Assembly (NCBI RefSeq): GCF_012843435.1
Contig: NZ_JABAFC010000022.1
Coordinates: 1 to 58,252 of the forward strand
From: Psychrobacillus sp. BL-248-WT-3
GTDB taxonomy: Bacteria; Bacillota; Bacilli; Bacillales_A; Planococcaceae
DNA: 58,252 bases
Direction of reading: 5' to 3'
Made by a program: the position numbers and the translations under genes. This document shows positions 17,737 to 26,844 of this stretch, in pieces. The notes beneath the pieces were generated by a model. It was not told where the DNA came from. It saw only the letters and a program-made list of their open reading frames with translations, and ran no database searches. The stretch's first letter is position 1. The number at the start of each line of letters is the position of its first letter.

Positions 17737-18503
17737 ATGATGGACTCTTTGTCTAATGAGATAAACAAGTTCTCGACGTTAAAATATGTACTTAGAGATT
17801 CTTTTCTTCCTGCCTCGCACCATTCGTTGTAACGTTTAAAGACTTCCAAAGGATTATTATTTGCTTGCTCTTCTACTAAATACTTTATAGTTAAAAAGCT
17901 CCTACAGTAATCAAACATGATGCTAGTTATATCATTAGAATAAGAGTCAGTTCCAAATTGATCTATACTTCTACTTCCAAACTTTTCATTGAAATAGGCC
18001 ACAACTGCACTTTCTACTTTAGTGATTGTTTCAAACGATTCAGGGGTCATTAAATTTTTTCGAGCAATATAGTCGCACATTCCTTCTTCAAACCAAATAC
18101 TTTCTCTTTCTTCATCAAACTCATCTGGGAACAAATCGATATGGTGAACCATTTCATGGCCAGCTATTGTCAGAATATCCTCCTCTTTAAAATTCCGATA
18201 AAAATCCTTTATAAACTCACTTTCCACGTTCCCATATATATTCATAAAAAAATTTCGCCATTCCATAATATCTGGGGTCATATAGACTAAGTGCCGATTT
18301 GTATACGCTGGAATGGGAACATCTGAAAAGACACTGGTTGCTATGTCCCCTGGAGTCCAAATGAATCCTCTCGGAGAATCATTTAATTCATATTCTTTTT
18401 CTAATAAGGCTTTAAATTCATTCAGTTTAACTTTAAAGGATTCTATGATTTCTAGATATTTAACTGCTTCATATGGCGTTTCAAATGCATAAATATGCTT
18501 CAT
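17733..18503 (-). CDS. Putative gluzincin metallopeptidase (HEMVH)
   Basis: A 256-aa soluble protein with a zinc-peptidase signature. GHEMVHH gives the HExxH site near residues 116-120. EEGMCDYIARK about 19 residues later supplies the expected third ligand Glu, as in MA-clan gluzincins. There is no signal peptide, so it is probably cytosolic. I prefer ATG 18503, 11 nt behind GGAG. ATG 18512 is only 2 nt from it. It is coupled to the P-loop kinase-like gene by a 4-bp overlap. I do not recognise a named family, and the substrate is unknown. Confidence 0.65.
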   Translation of the reverse strand: MKHIYAFETPYEAVKYLEIIESFKVKLNEFKALLEKEYELNDSPRGFIWTPGDIATSVFSDVPIPAYTNRHLVYMTPDIMEWRNFFMNIYGNVESEFIKDFYRNFKEEDILTIAGHEMVHHIDLFPDEFDEERESIWFEEGMCDYIARKNLMTPESFETITKVESAVVAYFNEKFGSRSIDQFGTDSYSNDITSIMFDYCRSFLTIKYLVEEQANNNPLEVFKRYNEWCEAGRKESLSTYFNVENLFISLDKESII

Positions 18504-18567
18504 TTCATCCATCACTCCATTTTATTGTAAATTGAATCAATCATTAATATGATTTTTATAAGAATGT

Positions 18568-18640
18568 AGAATTGATTTCAGCTATGGCGACGTCTTCTCT
18601 ATCTCACTACTTGCGTTGCCGCTTATTGCTGCAATTCATA
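18568..18640 (-). repeat. Possible remnant of repeat A, core deleted
   Basis: The order AGAATTGATTTC.GC, then TCTCACT..GTTGCCG..CAAT, matches both ends of the reverse copy at 32209-32345, but the hairpin core is missing. It fills most of the 298-bp gap upstream of the metallopeptidase gene. Confidence 0.45.
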
Positions 18641-18764
18641 GTTAAATTATATATTAATTTAATTAAAAATTCATATTTTTGTAAAAAACTCCATCGCTAG
18701 TCATACTATTTCTGCCAGCTCTAAGCTCCTATTTATGATTTTCATTATTTTTTTCCAATAAAAA

Positions 18765-18790
18765 AGAACCTAACAATCTAGGCTCGTTCT
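18765..18790 (-). terminator. Terminator of the 69-aa membrane protein gene
   Basis: An imperfect stem AGAA..CCTA / TAGG..TTCT is followed by a T-run on the minus strand, 12 nt past the stop. Confidence 0.65.
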
Positions 18791-18801
18791 AAGGCTTACA
18801 C

Positions 18802-19011
18802 TCATTTCTTACACTCAAAGGAATATTCACTTGTTAGGTTATTATGTATTTCCAAGGTTGAAGCTCCCCCTGCTTCAGTGCAACCGCTGGTGAGTAAGTT
18901 AATTTCCTTTGTATTAAAATAACTAGATGTAACAGTTAGAAAAAGGAGCACCATTACAACCACTCCTATTAAACCTATTATTGATAGCAAATACTTATTG
19001 TATTTGGTCAT
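18802..19011 (-). CDS. Small membrane protein with sigma-W-type promoter
   Basis: A 69-aa hypothetical protein. It has a short basic N-terminus (TKYNKY), one long hydrophobic helix (LLSIIGLIGVVVMVLLFLTV, about 7-27), and an outside tail with two cysteines (near 43 and 67) that could form a disulfide. I chose ATG 19011 because GGGGAG lies 8 nt upstream. The frame from 19029 has no site. A TGAAAC-16-CGTATA promoter sits immediately upstream. A role in envelope stress or resistance to membrane-active compounds is an inference from that promoter only. Confidence 0.75.
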   Translation of the reverse strand: MTKYNKYLLSIIGLIGVVVMVLLFLTVTSSYFNTKEINLLTSGCTEAGGASTLEIHNNLTSEYSFECKK

Positions 19012-19035
19012 TATCTCAGCTCCCCTCATAAGTTT

Positions 19036-19063
19036 TATACGGTTTGCCCAGTAAAAAGTTTCA
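19036..19063 (-). promoter_or_regulatory. Sigma-W-type promoter of the 69-aa membrane protein
   Basis: On the minus strand TGAAAC (19063-19058), 16 bp, then CGTATA (19041-19036), about 25 nt before ATG 19011. Both boxes are perfect consensus matches. Confidence 0.82.
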
Positions 19064-19089
19064 TAGATTTAATTGTTCTACTATTTAGC

Positions 19090-19374
19090 CTAGAATATTA
19101 CTGCACTGTTATCTGTCAGTAACCAAACAATTAGAAAGACGTACACGATTAATAACATAAGAAAACCTACACGAAAGCTAGTATGCAATGTTTTATGACG
19201 AAATAGCTGCATCCCTAAATAGGCTCCTATTCCTCCACCAAAGATTGCGAAAGTCCATAATGTTTTTTCCGATATCCGTTGTCCCCTTTTCTTCGCTTGG
19301 GACTTATCATAGCCCATCAAAACGAACGCAGACACCGACATTAATAAAATAAAAATAAGAATCACATTAACCAT
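19090..19374 (-). CDS. ysdA: DUF1294 membrane protein YsdA
   Basis: A 94-aa membrane protein of the DUF1294 family. Two to three hydrophobic segments surround the signature FVLMGYDKSQAKKRGQRISE, TLWTFAIFGGGIGAYLGMQL and FRHKTLHTSFRVG. B. subtilis ysdA lies beside rplT as well. Function unknown. I chose ATG 19374 with AAGGAGG 6 nt upstream. The longer frame from 19425 is not supported. Confidence 0.9.
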   Translation of the reverse strand: MVNVILIFILLMSVSAFVLMGYDKSQAKKRGQRISEKTLWTFAIFGGGIGAYLGMQLFRHKTLHTSFRVGFLMLLIVYVFLIVWLLTDNSAVIF

Positions 19375-19445
19375 AATAATCCTCCTTAGAAAAGCATAAG
19401 CCCCTATCTCTGCTCTGACAGGCAAACTAAATTAGATTGTAAAAA

Positions 19446-19472
19446 AAGGCTGATAGAAAATCTATCAGCCTT
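19446..19472 (-). terminator. Terminator of infC-rpmI-rplT
   Basis: A perfect 12-bp stem AAGGCTGATAGA/TCTATCAGCCTT with a 3-nt loop is followed by seven T on the minus strand, right after rplT. Confidence 0.93.
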
Positions 19473-19482
19473 TTCATCTAAC

Positions 19483-19842
19483 TTATTTGTTGATTGCTTT
19501 TTTTGCTAAATCAGCAATTTGTGTAAATGCTGCTGCATCAGTTACAGCTAATTCAGCTAACATTTTACGGTTTACTTCGATTTCAGCTAATTTCAATCCG
19601 TGCATTAAACGGCTGTAAGAAAGTCCGTTCATACGAGCTGCCGCATTGATACGTGTGATCCATAGTTTACGGAATTCACGTTTCTTTTGACGACGGTCAC
19701 GGTATGCATACATTAAAGATTTCATAACCTGTTGGTTTGCTACTTTATATAATGTATGTTTAGAACCGTAATAACCTTTAGCTAATTTTAATACCTTTTT
19801 ACGACGCTTGCGCGTCACTGTTCCGCCTTTTACGCGTGGCAT
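19483..19842 (-). CDS. rplT: 50S ribosomal protein L20
   Basis: L20 is an early assembly protein of the 50S subunit that binds 23S rRNA and, in Bacillus, represses its own operon. The 119-aa product begins [20 protein letters not shown] and holds the typical [18 protein letters not shown] and [18 protein letters not shown] blocks. I chose ATG 19842, 7 nt behind AGGAGGT. ATG 19848 would be almost on top of that site. It is the last gene of infC-rpmI-rplT. Confidence 0.98.
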   Translation of the reverse strand: MPRVKGGTVTRKRRKKVLKLAKGYYGSKHTLYKVANQQVMKSLMYAYRDRRQKKREFRKLWITRINAAARMNGLSYSRLMHGLKLAEIEVNRKMLAELAVTDAAAFTQIADLAKKAINK

Positions 19843-19889
19843 GTTCATTACCTCCTGCTATTCTTTCGAATAATTTGATTTCGTTTAAA

Positions 19890-20090
19890 TTATTTCATGT
19901 AAGTAAGTAAAGTTTTGATACGTTTGTAATCGCCTGAAGAAGCTACTTTAGTTTTACGTAGTTTACGTTTAGCTTTAGTAGATTTGTTAGCGAATAAGTG
20001 GCTTCCAAAAGCACGGTCATGTTTTAATTTACCTGTACCCGTTTTTTTGAAACGCTTTGCAGCTCCACGGTGAGTTTTCATTTTCGGCAT
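19890..20090 (-). CDS. rpmI: 50S ribosomal protein L35
   Basis: L35 is a small structural protein of the large ribosomal subunit. The 66-aa product has the family start [20 protein letters not shown] and many Lys/Arg residues. It lies between infC and rplT, 30 nt behind infC, in the standard operon order. A GAGGAATTC site precedes the start. Confidence 0.98.
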   Translation of the reverse strand: MPKMKTHRGAAKRFKKTGTGKLKHDRAFGSHLFANKSTKAKRKLRKTKVASSGDYKRIKTLLTYMK

Positions 20091-20120
20091 GTCGAATTCC
20101 TCCTAAACAATTGTACTCTA

Positions 20121-20639
20121 TTACTGTTTTTCGTTCTTAGGTGCAAGCACCAAGAACATACTGCGTCCGTCCATTTTCGGTTTTGACTCGATAGTGGATA
20201 CTTCCGCACAAGCTTCTGCAAATCTATCTAAAACTCGTTGTCCGATCTCTTTATGAGTAATGGCACGACCTTTAAAGCGAATAGATGCTTTCACTTTGTC
20301 TCCTTTTTCAAGGAACTTGATCGCGTTTTTCAATTTCGTTTGGAAATCATGCTCATCGATAGTCGGGCTCAAGCGAACCTCTTTCATTACGATAACTTTT
20401 TGATTTTTACGAACTTCACGATCTTTCTTTTGCTGCTCAAATTTGAATTTACCATAGTCCATGATACGAGCGACCGGTGGCTTGGCTTGAGGAGCCACAA
20501 GGACAAGATCCAAATTTACACGACCTGCTATTTCAAGTGCTTCGTTACGTGTTTTTAAACCTAATTGATCACCATTTTGATCAATAACGCGTAGTTCGCG
20601 TGCTCGAATGCCATCGTTCACATACATGTCTTTGCTAAT
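20121..20639 (-). CDS. infC: Translation initiation factor IF-3, ATT start
   Basis: IF-3 binds the 30S subunit and proofreads start codon and initiator tRNA choice. The 172-aa product has the N-domain ([20 protein letters not shown]), the linker ([20 protein letters not shown]) and the C-domain with [19 protein letters not shown]. The start is ATT 20639 (ISKDM), with GGAGGTGG 6 nt upstream. This rare codon is the conserved autoregulatory start of infC. The longer frame from 20684 would read through that site. The operon infC-rpmI-rplT has an L20-type leader. Confidence 0.96.
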   Translation of the reverse strand: MSKDMYVNDGIRARELRVIDQNGDQLGLKTRNEALEIAGRVNLDLVLVAPQAKPPVARIMDYGKFKFEQQKKDREVRKNQKVIVMKEVRLSPTIDEHDFQTKLKNAIKFLEKGDKVKASIRFKGRAITHKEIGQRVLDRFAEACAEVSTIESKPKMDGRSMFLVLAPKNEKQ

Positions 20640-20890
20640 AATGATCCACCTCCAGATAGTGTCGCGAATACATGGTTTGGGCATAAATTCCGTAGAAACG
20701 AATCAGTCACGCCGTTTTCGATCCAATAAAAAAGCGAGCAGACATCTGTTAATGTCTGCCCGCCGATATGAGAAATATGTAGCAACTACATATTACAGTC
20801 GATCGTGTGCTTACCAGTCAACAACCAATGTGTCGAGCAGGTGAGAAGCGGGCAGCCTCTTCTTATACCACAAACTTGTATTCAATAACC
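20640..20890 (-). promoter_or_regulatory. Leader of infC-rpmI-rplT with attenuator (L20-type)
   Basis: About 250 nt of untranslated leader separate the promoter from infC. They hold a strong intrinsic terminator (12-bp stem GCGGGCAGACAT/ATGTCTGCTCGC with one mismatch-like G-T, then TTTTTT, 20763-20734). A second GCGGGCAG element near 20846-20854 could compete for it. In Bacillus, L20 binds such a leader and causes premature termination. The assignment rests on position and structure. Confidence 0.78.
20734..20763 (-). terminator. Attenuator hairpin in the infC leader
   Basis: The stem lies between 20763 and 20734 with a 6-nt loop and a T-run on its minus-strand 3' side. It is 95 nt before the infC start. 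Confidence 0.88.
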
Positions 20891-20896
20891 TAAATA

Positions 20897-20925
20897 ACTA
20901 TACCATCCACAAAACTATTTGTCAA
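20897..20925 (-). promoter_or_regulatory. Sigma-A promoter of infC-rpmI-rplT
   Basis: TTGACA (20925-20920) and TATAGT (20902-20897) are spaced by 17 bp, with AT-rich sequence upstream. Confidence 0.85.
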
Positions 20926-20941
20926 CAATATAATTATATAA

Positions 20942-22870
20942 TTAATTATGTGCTACTTCTTCTTGCAGACGAGCTAAAAATTCGTCGAACGGAATACTTT
21001 CGGATTTTTGCTCTCCATATTTACGAACGTTTACATTACCTGATTCTAACTCTTTATCTCCTAGCACTAGCATATAAGGAATCTTTTGCATTTGTGCTTC
21101 GCGAATCTTGTAGCCAAGCTTTTCTTCACGGTCATCCATTTCTACACGGAACCCAGCTGCAACTAATTGCTCTTCAATTTGCTTAGCATACTCGAAATGT
21201 ACTTCATTAGAAACTGGAATAATCTCAACTTGCACTGGTGCCAACCAAGTCGGGAAAGCTCCTTTGTATTCTTCTATTAGGAATGCAACAAAACGTTCCA
21301 TAGTAGAAACTACTCCACGGTGAATAACGACAGGACGATGTGGTTTTCCATCTTCCCCTACATATGTTAGATCAAAGCGCTCTGGTAGTAAGAAGTCTAA
21401 TTGAACTGTTGATAATGTTTCTTCCTTACCAATAGCAGTTTTTACTTGAACATCTAGTTTTGGACCGTAGAATGCAGCTTCGTCTTCTGCTTCAATATAA
21501 TCTAATCCTAATTCATCCATAGCTTCTTTTAGCATGCTTTGAGCTTTTTCCCACATTACATCATCATCAAAGTACTTTTCTTTATTGTTAGGATCTCTGT
21601 AAGATAAACGGAATGAGTAATCTTTCAAGTCAAAGTCTTTATAGACAGAGATGATTAATTCAACAACCTTTTGGAATTCCAATTTAATTTGATCTGGACG
21701 TACAAATAAATGGGCATCGTTCAACGTCATCCCACGTACACGTTGAAGTCCTGATACTGCTCCAGACATTTCATAGCGGTGCATTGTTCCTAGCTCCGCG
21801 ATTCGTAGAGGAAGGTTACGATAAGAATGCATACCGTTTTTGAATATCATCATATGGTGAGGACAGTTCATTGGACGTAATACTAGTGTTTCGTTATCCA
21901 TCTCCATAGGAGGGAACATAGAGTCTTGGTAATGCTCCCAATGTCCTGATGTCTCATAAAGTTCTTTAGACCCTAAAACTGGTGTGTAAACGTGTTTGTA
22001 ACCAAGCTTTAGCTCCTTGTCTACGATATAACGCTCAATTACGCGTCGGATAGTTGCACCGTTTGGTAACCATAGAGGTAAACCTTGTCCAACCTTTAAA
22101 GAGTTAGTGAAAAGCTCTAGCTCCTTACCAATTTTACGATGGTCACGTTCTTTTGCCTCTTCCAACATTTTAAGATGCGTTTGAAGGTCCTCTTTTTTAA
22201 AGAAGGCAGTTCCGTAAATACGTTGAAGCATTTTATTGTCACTGTTACCTCTCCAATATGCTCCTGCAATGCTTAGCAGTTTAAACTCTTTTAGCTTTCC
22301 TGTAGAAGGAACATGAACACCACGGCAAAGGTCAAAGAAATCTCCTTGCTCGTAAATCGAAACTTGTTCTCCAGCTGGTATCGCTTCAAGCAGCTCTACT
22401 TTATACTCATCATCCTGAAACTTTTCAAAAGCTTCTTCACGAGAAACGTCATGACGAATAATTTCGATGTTTTCATTAATAATTTTTTTCATTTCTTTTT
22501 CTATTAAAGGTAAGTCATCAGCTGTTATTGGTTCTGGTGAGTCAATATCATAGTAGAAACCATTTTCAATGACTGGTCCAATTCCTAGCTTAACATCTTT
22601 AAATAGACGCTTTACAGCTTGTGCCAGTAAGTGAGCTGAACTATGACGCAGAATTTCTAACGCTTCATCTGACTCAGGAGTAATAATCGCAATCTCTCCA
22701 TCCTCAGTAATCGGTGTTTTAAGATCGATCAGCTGACCGCTTAATTTACCTGCTAAAGCTTTTTTTCGAAGCCCTGGACTAATAGATTGTGCTATTTCTT
22801 CTGTAGTTGTTGATGAAGGAAACTCTTTTACTGCTCCATCTGGAAATTGTAACTTAATAACATCTGCCAC
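20942..22870 (-). CDS. thrS: Threonyl-tRNA synthetase
   Basis: ThrS charges tRNA-Thr. The 642-aa product has the N-terminal TGS domain (about 1-62), the editing domain ([15 protein letters not shown] at about 72 and [16 protein letters not shown]), the class II core with the zinc-binding MNCPHHM cysteine/histidines, and the C-terminal anticodon domain ([13 protein letters not shown]). I chose GTG 22870, since AAGGAGTG stands 6 nt upstream. The frame from 22879 includes that spacer. It is controlled by a T-box leader with specifier ACC. Confidence 0.97.
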   Translation of the reverse strand: MADVIKLQFPDGAVKEFPSSTTTEEIAQSISPGLRKKALAGKLSGQLIDLKTPITEDGEIAIITPESDEALEILRHSSAHLLAQAVKRLFKDVKLGIGPVIENGFYYDIDSPEPITADDLPLIEKEMKKIINENIEIIRHDVSREEAFEKFQDDEYKVELLEAIPAGEQVSIYEQGDFFDLCRGVHVPSTGKLKEFKLLSIAGAYWRGNSDNKMLQRIYGTAFFKKEDLQTHLKMLEEAKERDHRKIGKELELFTNSLKVGQGLPLWLPNGATIRRVIERYIVDKELKLGYKHVYTPVLGSKELYETSGHWEHYQDSMFPPMEMDNETLVLRPMNCPHHMMIFKNGMHSYRNLPLRIAELGTMHRYEMSGAVSGLQRVRGMTLNDAHLFVRPDQIKLEFQKVVELIISVYKDFDLKDYSFRLSYRDPNNKEKYFDDDVMWEKAQSMLKEAMDELGLDYIEAEDEAAFYGPKLDVQVKTAIGKEETLSTVQLDFLLPERFDLTYVGEDGKPHRPVVIHRGVVSTMERFVAFLIEEYKGAFPTWLAPVQVEIIPVSNEVHFEYAKQIEEQLVAAGFRVEMDDREEKLGYKIREAQMQKIPYMLVLGDKELESGNVNVRKYGEQKSESIPFDEFLARLQEEVAHN

Positions 22871-22976
22871 GTTGAACACTCCTTAATAATTTTGGATTAA
22901 GTATCAGCCTAAAATCGCTCTTCCCTTGAGCAGATTAGCTGGTTTAGGTAAGACGATTATTTTAGACAAAATAAAA

Positions 22977-23230
22977 AACCCCGTCCCGGTAAAGGGACGA
23001 GGTTTAAATCGTGGTTCCACCCTTCTTCTATCTATACGAATATAGACGAAGCTTTGCATCGGTTAACGGACCGGTGACCGGCAAGCTGCTACTACAATTT
23101 CACAGCTGCTGCTCGGAGGTGGTAAATCGATTGCCGGTGCTTAAGAAGCTTTCAGCCAAGGCTTCTCTCTCTAAAAAGTCGTACAAACTGATTATTATCC
23201 TCTTCAACGCATCTACTTGTTCTTATGAAA
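22977..23230 (-). promoter_or_regulatory. T-box riboswitch of thrS, specifier ACC
   Basis: The minus strand carries the T-box core AGGGTGGAACCACG (23023-23010) and a terminator CCTCGTCCC/GGGACGGGG plus T-run (23004-22973). Stem I brings GAGG opposite CCTC. The triplet ACC (23123-23121), followed by A and CCTC, occupies the specifier position, which fits tRNA-Thr(GGU). Confidence 0.92.
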
Positions 23231-23233
23231 ATG

Positions 23234-23262
23234 ATTATACGCCACGACTTTAGCATTTGCAA
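23234..23262 (-). promoter_or_regulatory. Sigma-A promoter of thrS
   Basis: TTGCAA (23262-23257), 17 bp, TATAAT (23239-23234), directly upstream of the T-box leader and just behind the dnaI stop. Confidence 0.78.
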
Positions 23263-23266
23263 GTAG

Positions 23267-24217
23267 TTATTTATGCTCTCTCCAGTTCTTCCCTTGAAGA
23301 GCAACTGGGATAGTCAGCGCTTTGATCCGTTCCATAATACGTCCTGCTTTTACTACCTCTTTTTCTCCTCGTTGAGTATAAGAAAGATGATGCTGTAATT
23401 CATCATAGTTAAAGTTAGAAGACATAAAGGTTGGAAGCTGTTCTGACATCCTGTAGTGGAGAATAGTTCCTATAATTTCATCACGCGTCCAGCTAGACAT
23501 TGTTTCTGCACCAATATCGTCTAGCATAAGCACAGGTGCTTTTTTTACAAACTCTACTTTTTCAGGAAGAGATTGATCTTGTATAGCCTGTTTCATTTCG
23601 CGAAGAAATTCAGGGACGTATACAACTACTGAATGAATATGTCTAGCTGCTAGTTCGTTTGCTAGTGCGCCCAATAAGTAGGACTTACCGACTCCAAACT
23701 TTCCGTAAATATAAAGTCCTTTTGCAGGTAATTTATTTGTTCTTTCCCATTCATTTAAGAAGTCCTTAGCAGCTCGAACTGCTACAACACGACTATCATC
23801 TTGTAAGTCTAAGCTTGAGAGACTAGCCTCCATCACCTCTTTAGGCATATGAATACTGTCTATCATAGAGGTCACTTTTTTACGCTCATCCTCTATAACC
23901 CCTCGTTTACACCTTACATACTCAACATCTATTAGGCTTCGGTCTAACACTAGCTTCGGCTCATAGCCCTTCATAAAATTCGCACATTCGTCTAAGGAAG
24001 GACAGCCCTTGCAATCATGAGACTGTGATTTATATTCATATAACTTACTCAAGCTCCGATTGATTACCTGTTTAGATATTTCATCTGAGTTTTCCTCTAT
24101 AAATGCTTGTATATTTGGTTCCTCTAATACTTCCTGCTGCAGCTCATCCAATCGAGAAGTAAATTCAGGAGTGACTACTCTTTTGAGCGTTTCATTAATC
24201 CGTTCCATTTCCTTCAC
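23267..24217 (-). CDS. dnaI: Primosomal protein DnaI (helicase loader)
   Basis: DnaI is the AAA+ loader that places the replicative helicase at oriC and at restart sites, together with DnaB and DnaD. The 316-aa product has an N-terminal helicase-binding domain (about 1-135) with a zinc-like cluster CKGCPSLDEC. The AAA+ domain has Walker A YGKFGVGKSYLLG, Walker B VLMLDDIGAE and the end motif YTQRGEKEVVKAGRIMERI. It abuts dnaB with no gap. GTG 24217 or ATG 24208 could start it, and the site between them is ambiguous. Confidence 0.94.
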   Translation of the reverse strand: MKEMERINETLKRVVTPEFTSRLDELQQEVLEEPNIQAFIEENSDEISKQVINRSLSKLYEYKSQSHDCKGCPSLDECANFMKGYEPKLVLDRSLIDVEYVRCKRGVIEDERKKVTSMIDSIHMPKEVMEASLSSLDLQDDSRVVAVRAAKDFLNEWERTNKLPAKGLYIYGKFGVGKSYLLGALANELAARHIHSVVVYVPEFLREMKQAIQDQSLPEKVEFVKKAPVLMLDDIGAETMSSWTRDEIIGTILHYRMSEQLPTFMSSNFNYDELQHHLSYTQRGEKEVVKAGRIMERIKALTIPVALQGKNWREHK

Positions 24218-25576
24218 CTACCTTTTCATCATTCCTAGTTCTTCTAATAGCTTTTGTCTTTCAGCATCTATATCTTGTATGCCATTCGTTTCTTTTCCTG
24301 TACGCTTTAACTCGTCATCTTTTTTATAAAACCAATCTGGCACCTTTTCTTCTCTAGTCGGTTTTTTCGAATATGTCTTTTGCTTAGATCCTTCGCTTTT
24401 CCATTTCATGTACTGCTCGTGCTCGTTTCTTGCTAATTCCATAGCTTCCTTAGCTGTCTTAACGTCCTTACGCATCCAGTGAGAAGCAATCTTTTCAGCA
24501 TAATTCTTCGTCAGCTTCATGTCTGTACGAAGAAGCACATACTGTAACAGAACATTAACTACCCCGATCGGCATTTTATAATGCGTGACAAAATAATTGG
24601 CTAACTGAACGTCTGCAAGTATAGGTTCTTTCCCATTAGCAATATCCTTCAAGACCTTTGCAGGAGCAGTCGTTTCCAAATATTGAATCAGCTCTTCTTC
24701 TTTGGTTAGTTTCTTTTCGTCTGTTTGTACTACTTTCGAAGCTGGTTCTATTTTTTGAATAACTGGGGCAGTGCGAGAGACCGTTAGCTTATAATACTCT
24801 GCACAAGCTTTTTTCAATCTAGCATCCGAAAGACGAAGTTCATCATCCAAAGCTAGAATAACGACCTTTTGCATTTCTACTGGCGATAGATTATACAAAA
24901 ATGCAAGCTTTGCAATTACTTCCTTAGCTTCTGTTGTCATGGCAGACTTCGGAACCAGTTGCTCAGATAGGCCATCTTGCAGCAAGGAGAAATCGAAATC
25001 CTCGTAATAGAAAGGTACAGAACTATTTCGTGTCTTTGACTGGAAATTTTCTTCCGTTGATGCAGGTAAACCTGTTTTAGTAGTTGGTTTAAAAACATCC
25101 ACAAAGGTTCTTGAGACGTCTGTATACTCATGTTGCCAGTTAGACGTTTGAATGTAACGGCTTCTAAGCTGTTTATATGCACTTTCCCCAATTTTGTTTA
25201 GTAGGAACATGGATAACAAAGGATCCTTTAGAAAAGATTCCGCATCTAGAGGAGCTTCAAGTTCATAGCAGAAGCTGCGTCCATCTCCATTGGGCTTTTG
25301 CCAAGTGCGCAGCAGACCAATTGCTTCTAGTGCTATTCTCGCTTGAAAAACTTTCCCCAATGATAAGCCAAGGACATTTAATAAATGATAATGTGTCCAT
25401 TGGTTTTCACTTTGCATTTCTCCATCAGCCCATAACGTCAAATAAAGGCTCATGCTTTCTGCTCCGACTAGTGGCTGATAAAATAACGTTAGCAGCTGAC
25501 GATCATAATCAGAAAAAGAATACGGCAAGCGAATCATATATGTATCTGTCGAGTGTAGCTCCTTATATAACATCAC
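24218..25576 (-). CDS. dnaB: Replication initiation/membrane attachment protein DnaB
   Basis: This is the Firmicutes DnaB (not the helicase), which remodels DNA and recruits DnaI and helicase to the origin at the membrane. The 452-aa product is a little shorter than the B. subtilis one (about 470). It has the N-terminal winged-helix region (LPYSFSDYDRQLLTLFYQPLVG), a middle helical part (SPVEMQKVVILALDDEL) and the DnaB/DnaD C-terminal region (YFVTHYKMPIGVVNVLLQYVL). The tail is charged. It starts at GTG 25576 or ATG 25573. It directly precedes dnaI and follows nrdR by 27 nt, so nrdR-dnaB-dnaI is likely one operon. Confidence 0.93.
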   Translation of the reverse strand: MMLYKELHSTDTYMIRLPYSFSDYDRQLLTLFYQPLVGAESMSLYLTLWADGEMQSENQWTHYHLLNVLGLSLGKVFQARIALEAIGLLRTWQKPNGDGRSFCYELEAPLDAESFLKDPLLSMFLLNKIGESAYKQLRSRYIQTSNWQHEYTDVSRTFVDVFKPTTKTGLPASTEENFQSKTRNSSVPFYYEDFDFSLLQDGLSEQLVPKSAMTTEAKEVIAKLAFLYNLSPVEMQKVVILALDDELRLSDARLKKACAEYYKLTVSRTAPVIQKIEPASKVVQTDEKKLTKEEELIQYLETTAPAKVLKDIANGKEPILADVQLANYFVTHYKMPIGVVNVLLQYVLLRTDMKLTKNYAEKIASHWMRKDVKTAKEAMELARNEHEQYMKWKSEGSKQKTYSKKPTREEKVPDWFYKKDDELKRTGKETNGIQDIDAERQKLLEELGMMKR

Positions 25577-25603
25577 TTGTTTACCTACTCCTTAAATAAT
25601 TGC

Positions 25604-26068
25604 TTATAATGAAGGATTCTTTTTTAAGATCTCCTTTAACTCATCAATGAAAACATTTATGTCTTTAAACTGGCGATATACGGAAGCGAATCTTACATAG
25701 GCAACCTCATCAATCTCAGCAAGCTTGTCCATGACCTTTTCGCCAACTTCCTCTGATTTAACTTCAGAGTTACCTGTTCTTCTTAGTTCCTTTTCAATAT
25801 AAAACACAACTTCCTCTAATTGGTCAAGTGCAACAGGTCTCTTCTCACATGCACGTATTAGCCCTCGCAATATTTTCTCTCGGCTGAATTCTTCACGAGA
25901 TCCATCTTTCTTTACGACAATTAAAGGAGTTTCCTCTACCTTTTCAAAGGTCGTGAAGCGAAACCCACAATCCTCACACTCTCTCCTTCTTCTAATTGCC
26001 TTATTATCATCTATCGGTCTGGAATCGACCACTTTAGTGCCATTAAATTGGCATGCTGGGCATTTCAT
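25604..26068 (-). CDS. nrdR: Transcriptional repressor NrdR
   Basis: NrdR is an ATP/dATP-sensing repressor of ribonucleotide reductase genes. The 154-aa product starts [17 protein letters not shown] and has a zinc ribbon with CPAC and CEDC pairs (about 3-34). The ATP-cone follows (about 49-139), beginning [21 protein letters not shown] chose ATG 26068 with AGGAGAGG 4 nt upstream. The frame from 26128 adds 20 unsupported residues. The position before dnaB-dnaI is conserved in Bacillus. Confidence 0.96.
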   Translation of the reverse strand: MKCPACQFNGTKVVDSRPIDDNKAIRRRRECEDCGFRFTTFEKVEETPLIVVKKDGSREEFSREKILRGLIRACEKRPVALDQLEEVVFYIEKELRRTGNSEVKSEEVGEKVMDKLAEIDEVAYVRFASVYRQFKDINVFIDELKEILKKNPSL

Positions 26069-26140
26069 AGAACCTCTCCTAAACGTTTGCTTTAATTTTG
26101 TATACCTATTATAACAACTTTTCCTCATAAAATCGAAAAA

Positions 26141-26162
26141 GCAGAGGAATAAATTCCTCTGC
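26141..26162 (-). terminator. Terminator of speD
   Basis: A perfect 9-bp stem GCAGAGGAA/TTCCTCTGC with a 4-nt loop is followed by TTTTTC on the minus strand. Confidence 0.88.
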
Positions 26163-26186
26163 TCACTCAGTTTTGTTCATGTTTCA

Positions 26187-26567
26187 TTACACTTGAACTG
26201 TCATGCGTTCTTTAGGTGCCTTGACTGGACCCATTCCACGTGGCATTTCGAGCGTTTCGCGTGTTCCAGCATTAAGAGCATCTGCAATATAGTTAGCCGC
26301 GATTGATGGATCTAAATCACCACAAGTATACACATCAATGCTTGCATAACCGTGCTCTGGAAAGCTGTGAATCGTTAGATGCGACTCGGAAATTATAACG
26401 ACTCCACTTACACCTTGTGGTGCAAATTTGTGAAATGCAACTTCTCTAACTTCTGCACCTGATTTTAGTGCAGCATCAACAAATGTTTGTTCGATAAATT
26501 GCATATCGTTAAGTTTGTCGAAATCGCACTCCCATAGTTCTGCAATAATGTGACGTCCCATTGTCTC
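26187..26567 (-). CDS. speD: S-adenosylmethionine decarboxylase proenzyme
   Basis: SpeD makes decarboxylated SAM for spermidine synthesis. It is a pyruvoyl enzyme that cleaves itself. The 126-aa product has [20 protein letters not shown] at the start and the self-cleavage region [20 protein letters not shown]. There the Glu-Ser bond is cut and the Ser becomes the pyruvoyl group. I chose TTG 26567, 9 nt behind AAAGGGGG, which gives the same N-terminus and length as in B. subtilis. The frame from 26624 is too long. It has its own promoter, about 120 nt of leader and a terminator. Confidence 0.95.
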   Translation of the reverse strand, partial: ETMGRHIIAELWECDFDKLNDMQFIEQTFVDAALKSGAEVREVAFHKFAPQGVSGVVIISESHLTIHSFPEHGYASIDVYTCGDLDPSIAANYIADALNAGTRETLEMPRGMGPVKAPKERMTVQV

Positions 26568-26692
26568 CAATGTCCGTTTCCCCCTTTGATAAGTTTTATT
26601 TTTAACATCAAAGTTGACTACCACGGGGGAAAGTTAGTCCTAAGAGGTCCTAACCCTTTAAGTAGTCTATGTACTAGAAGTACACGATTTCC

Positions 26693-26721
26693 ATTATAAA
26701 ACATTTTAACTAATAGTGCAA
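26693..26721 (-). promoter_or_regulatory. Sigma-A promoter of speD
   Basis: TTGCAC (26721-26716), 17 bp, TATAAT (26698-26693). The leader that follows contains an inverted sequence GTTAG..CTAAC (26654-26633) of unknown role. Confidence 0.72.
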
Positions 26722-26728
26722 TATAAAA

Positions 26729-26757
26729 ACCTCTTTCTAGTAATACTAGAAAGAGGT
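26729..26757 (-). terminator. Terminator of gapB
   Basis: A perfect 12-bp stem ACCTCTTTCTAG/CTAGAAAGAGGT with a 5-nt loop is followed by TTTT on the minus strand. Confidence 0.88.
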
Positions 26758-26844
26758 AGGTATTATGTTAATATTAGGAAAAAATATTCATTAGTAAAGC
26801 ATAATGTCAGACTCAATTAAATTAAATAATAAGTTATTCCGATA

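Noticed and set aside
24937-25191. 84-aa frame within dnaB
   Set aside because: It is an out-of-frame shadow of dnaB without a ribosome binding site.
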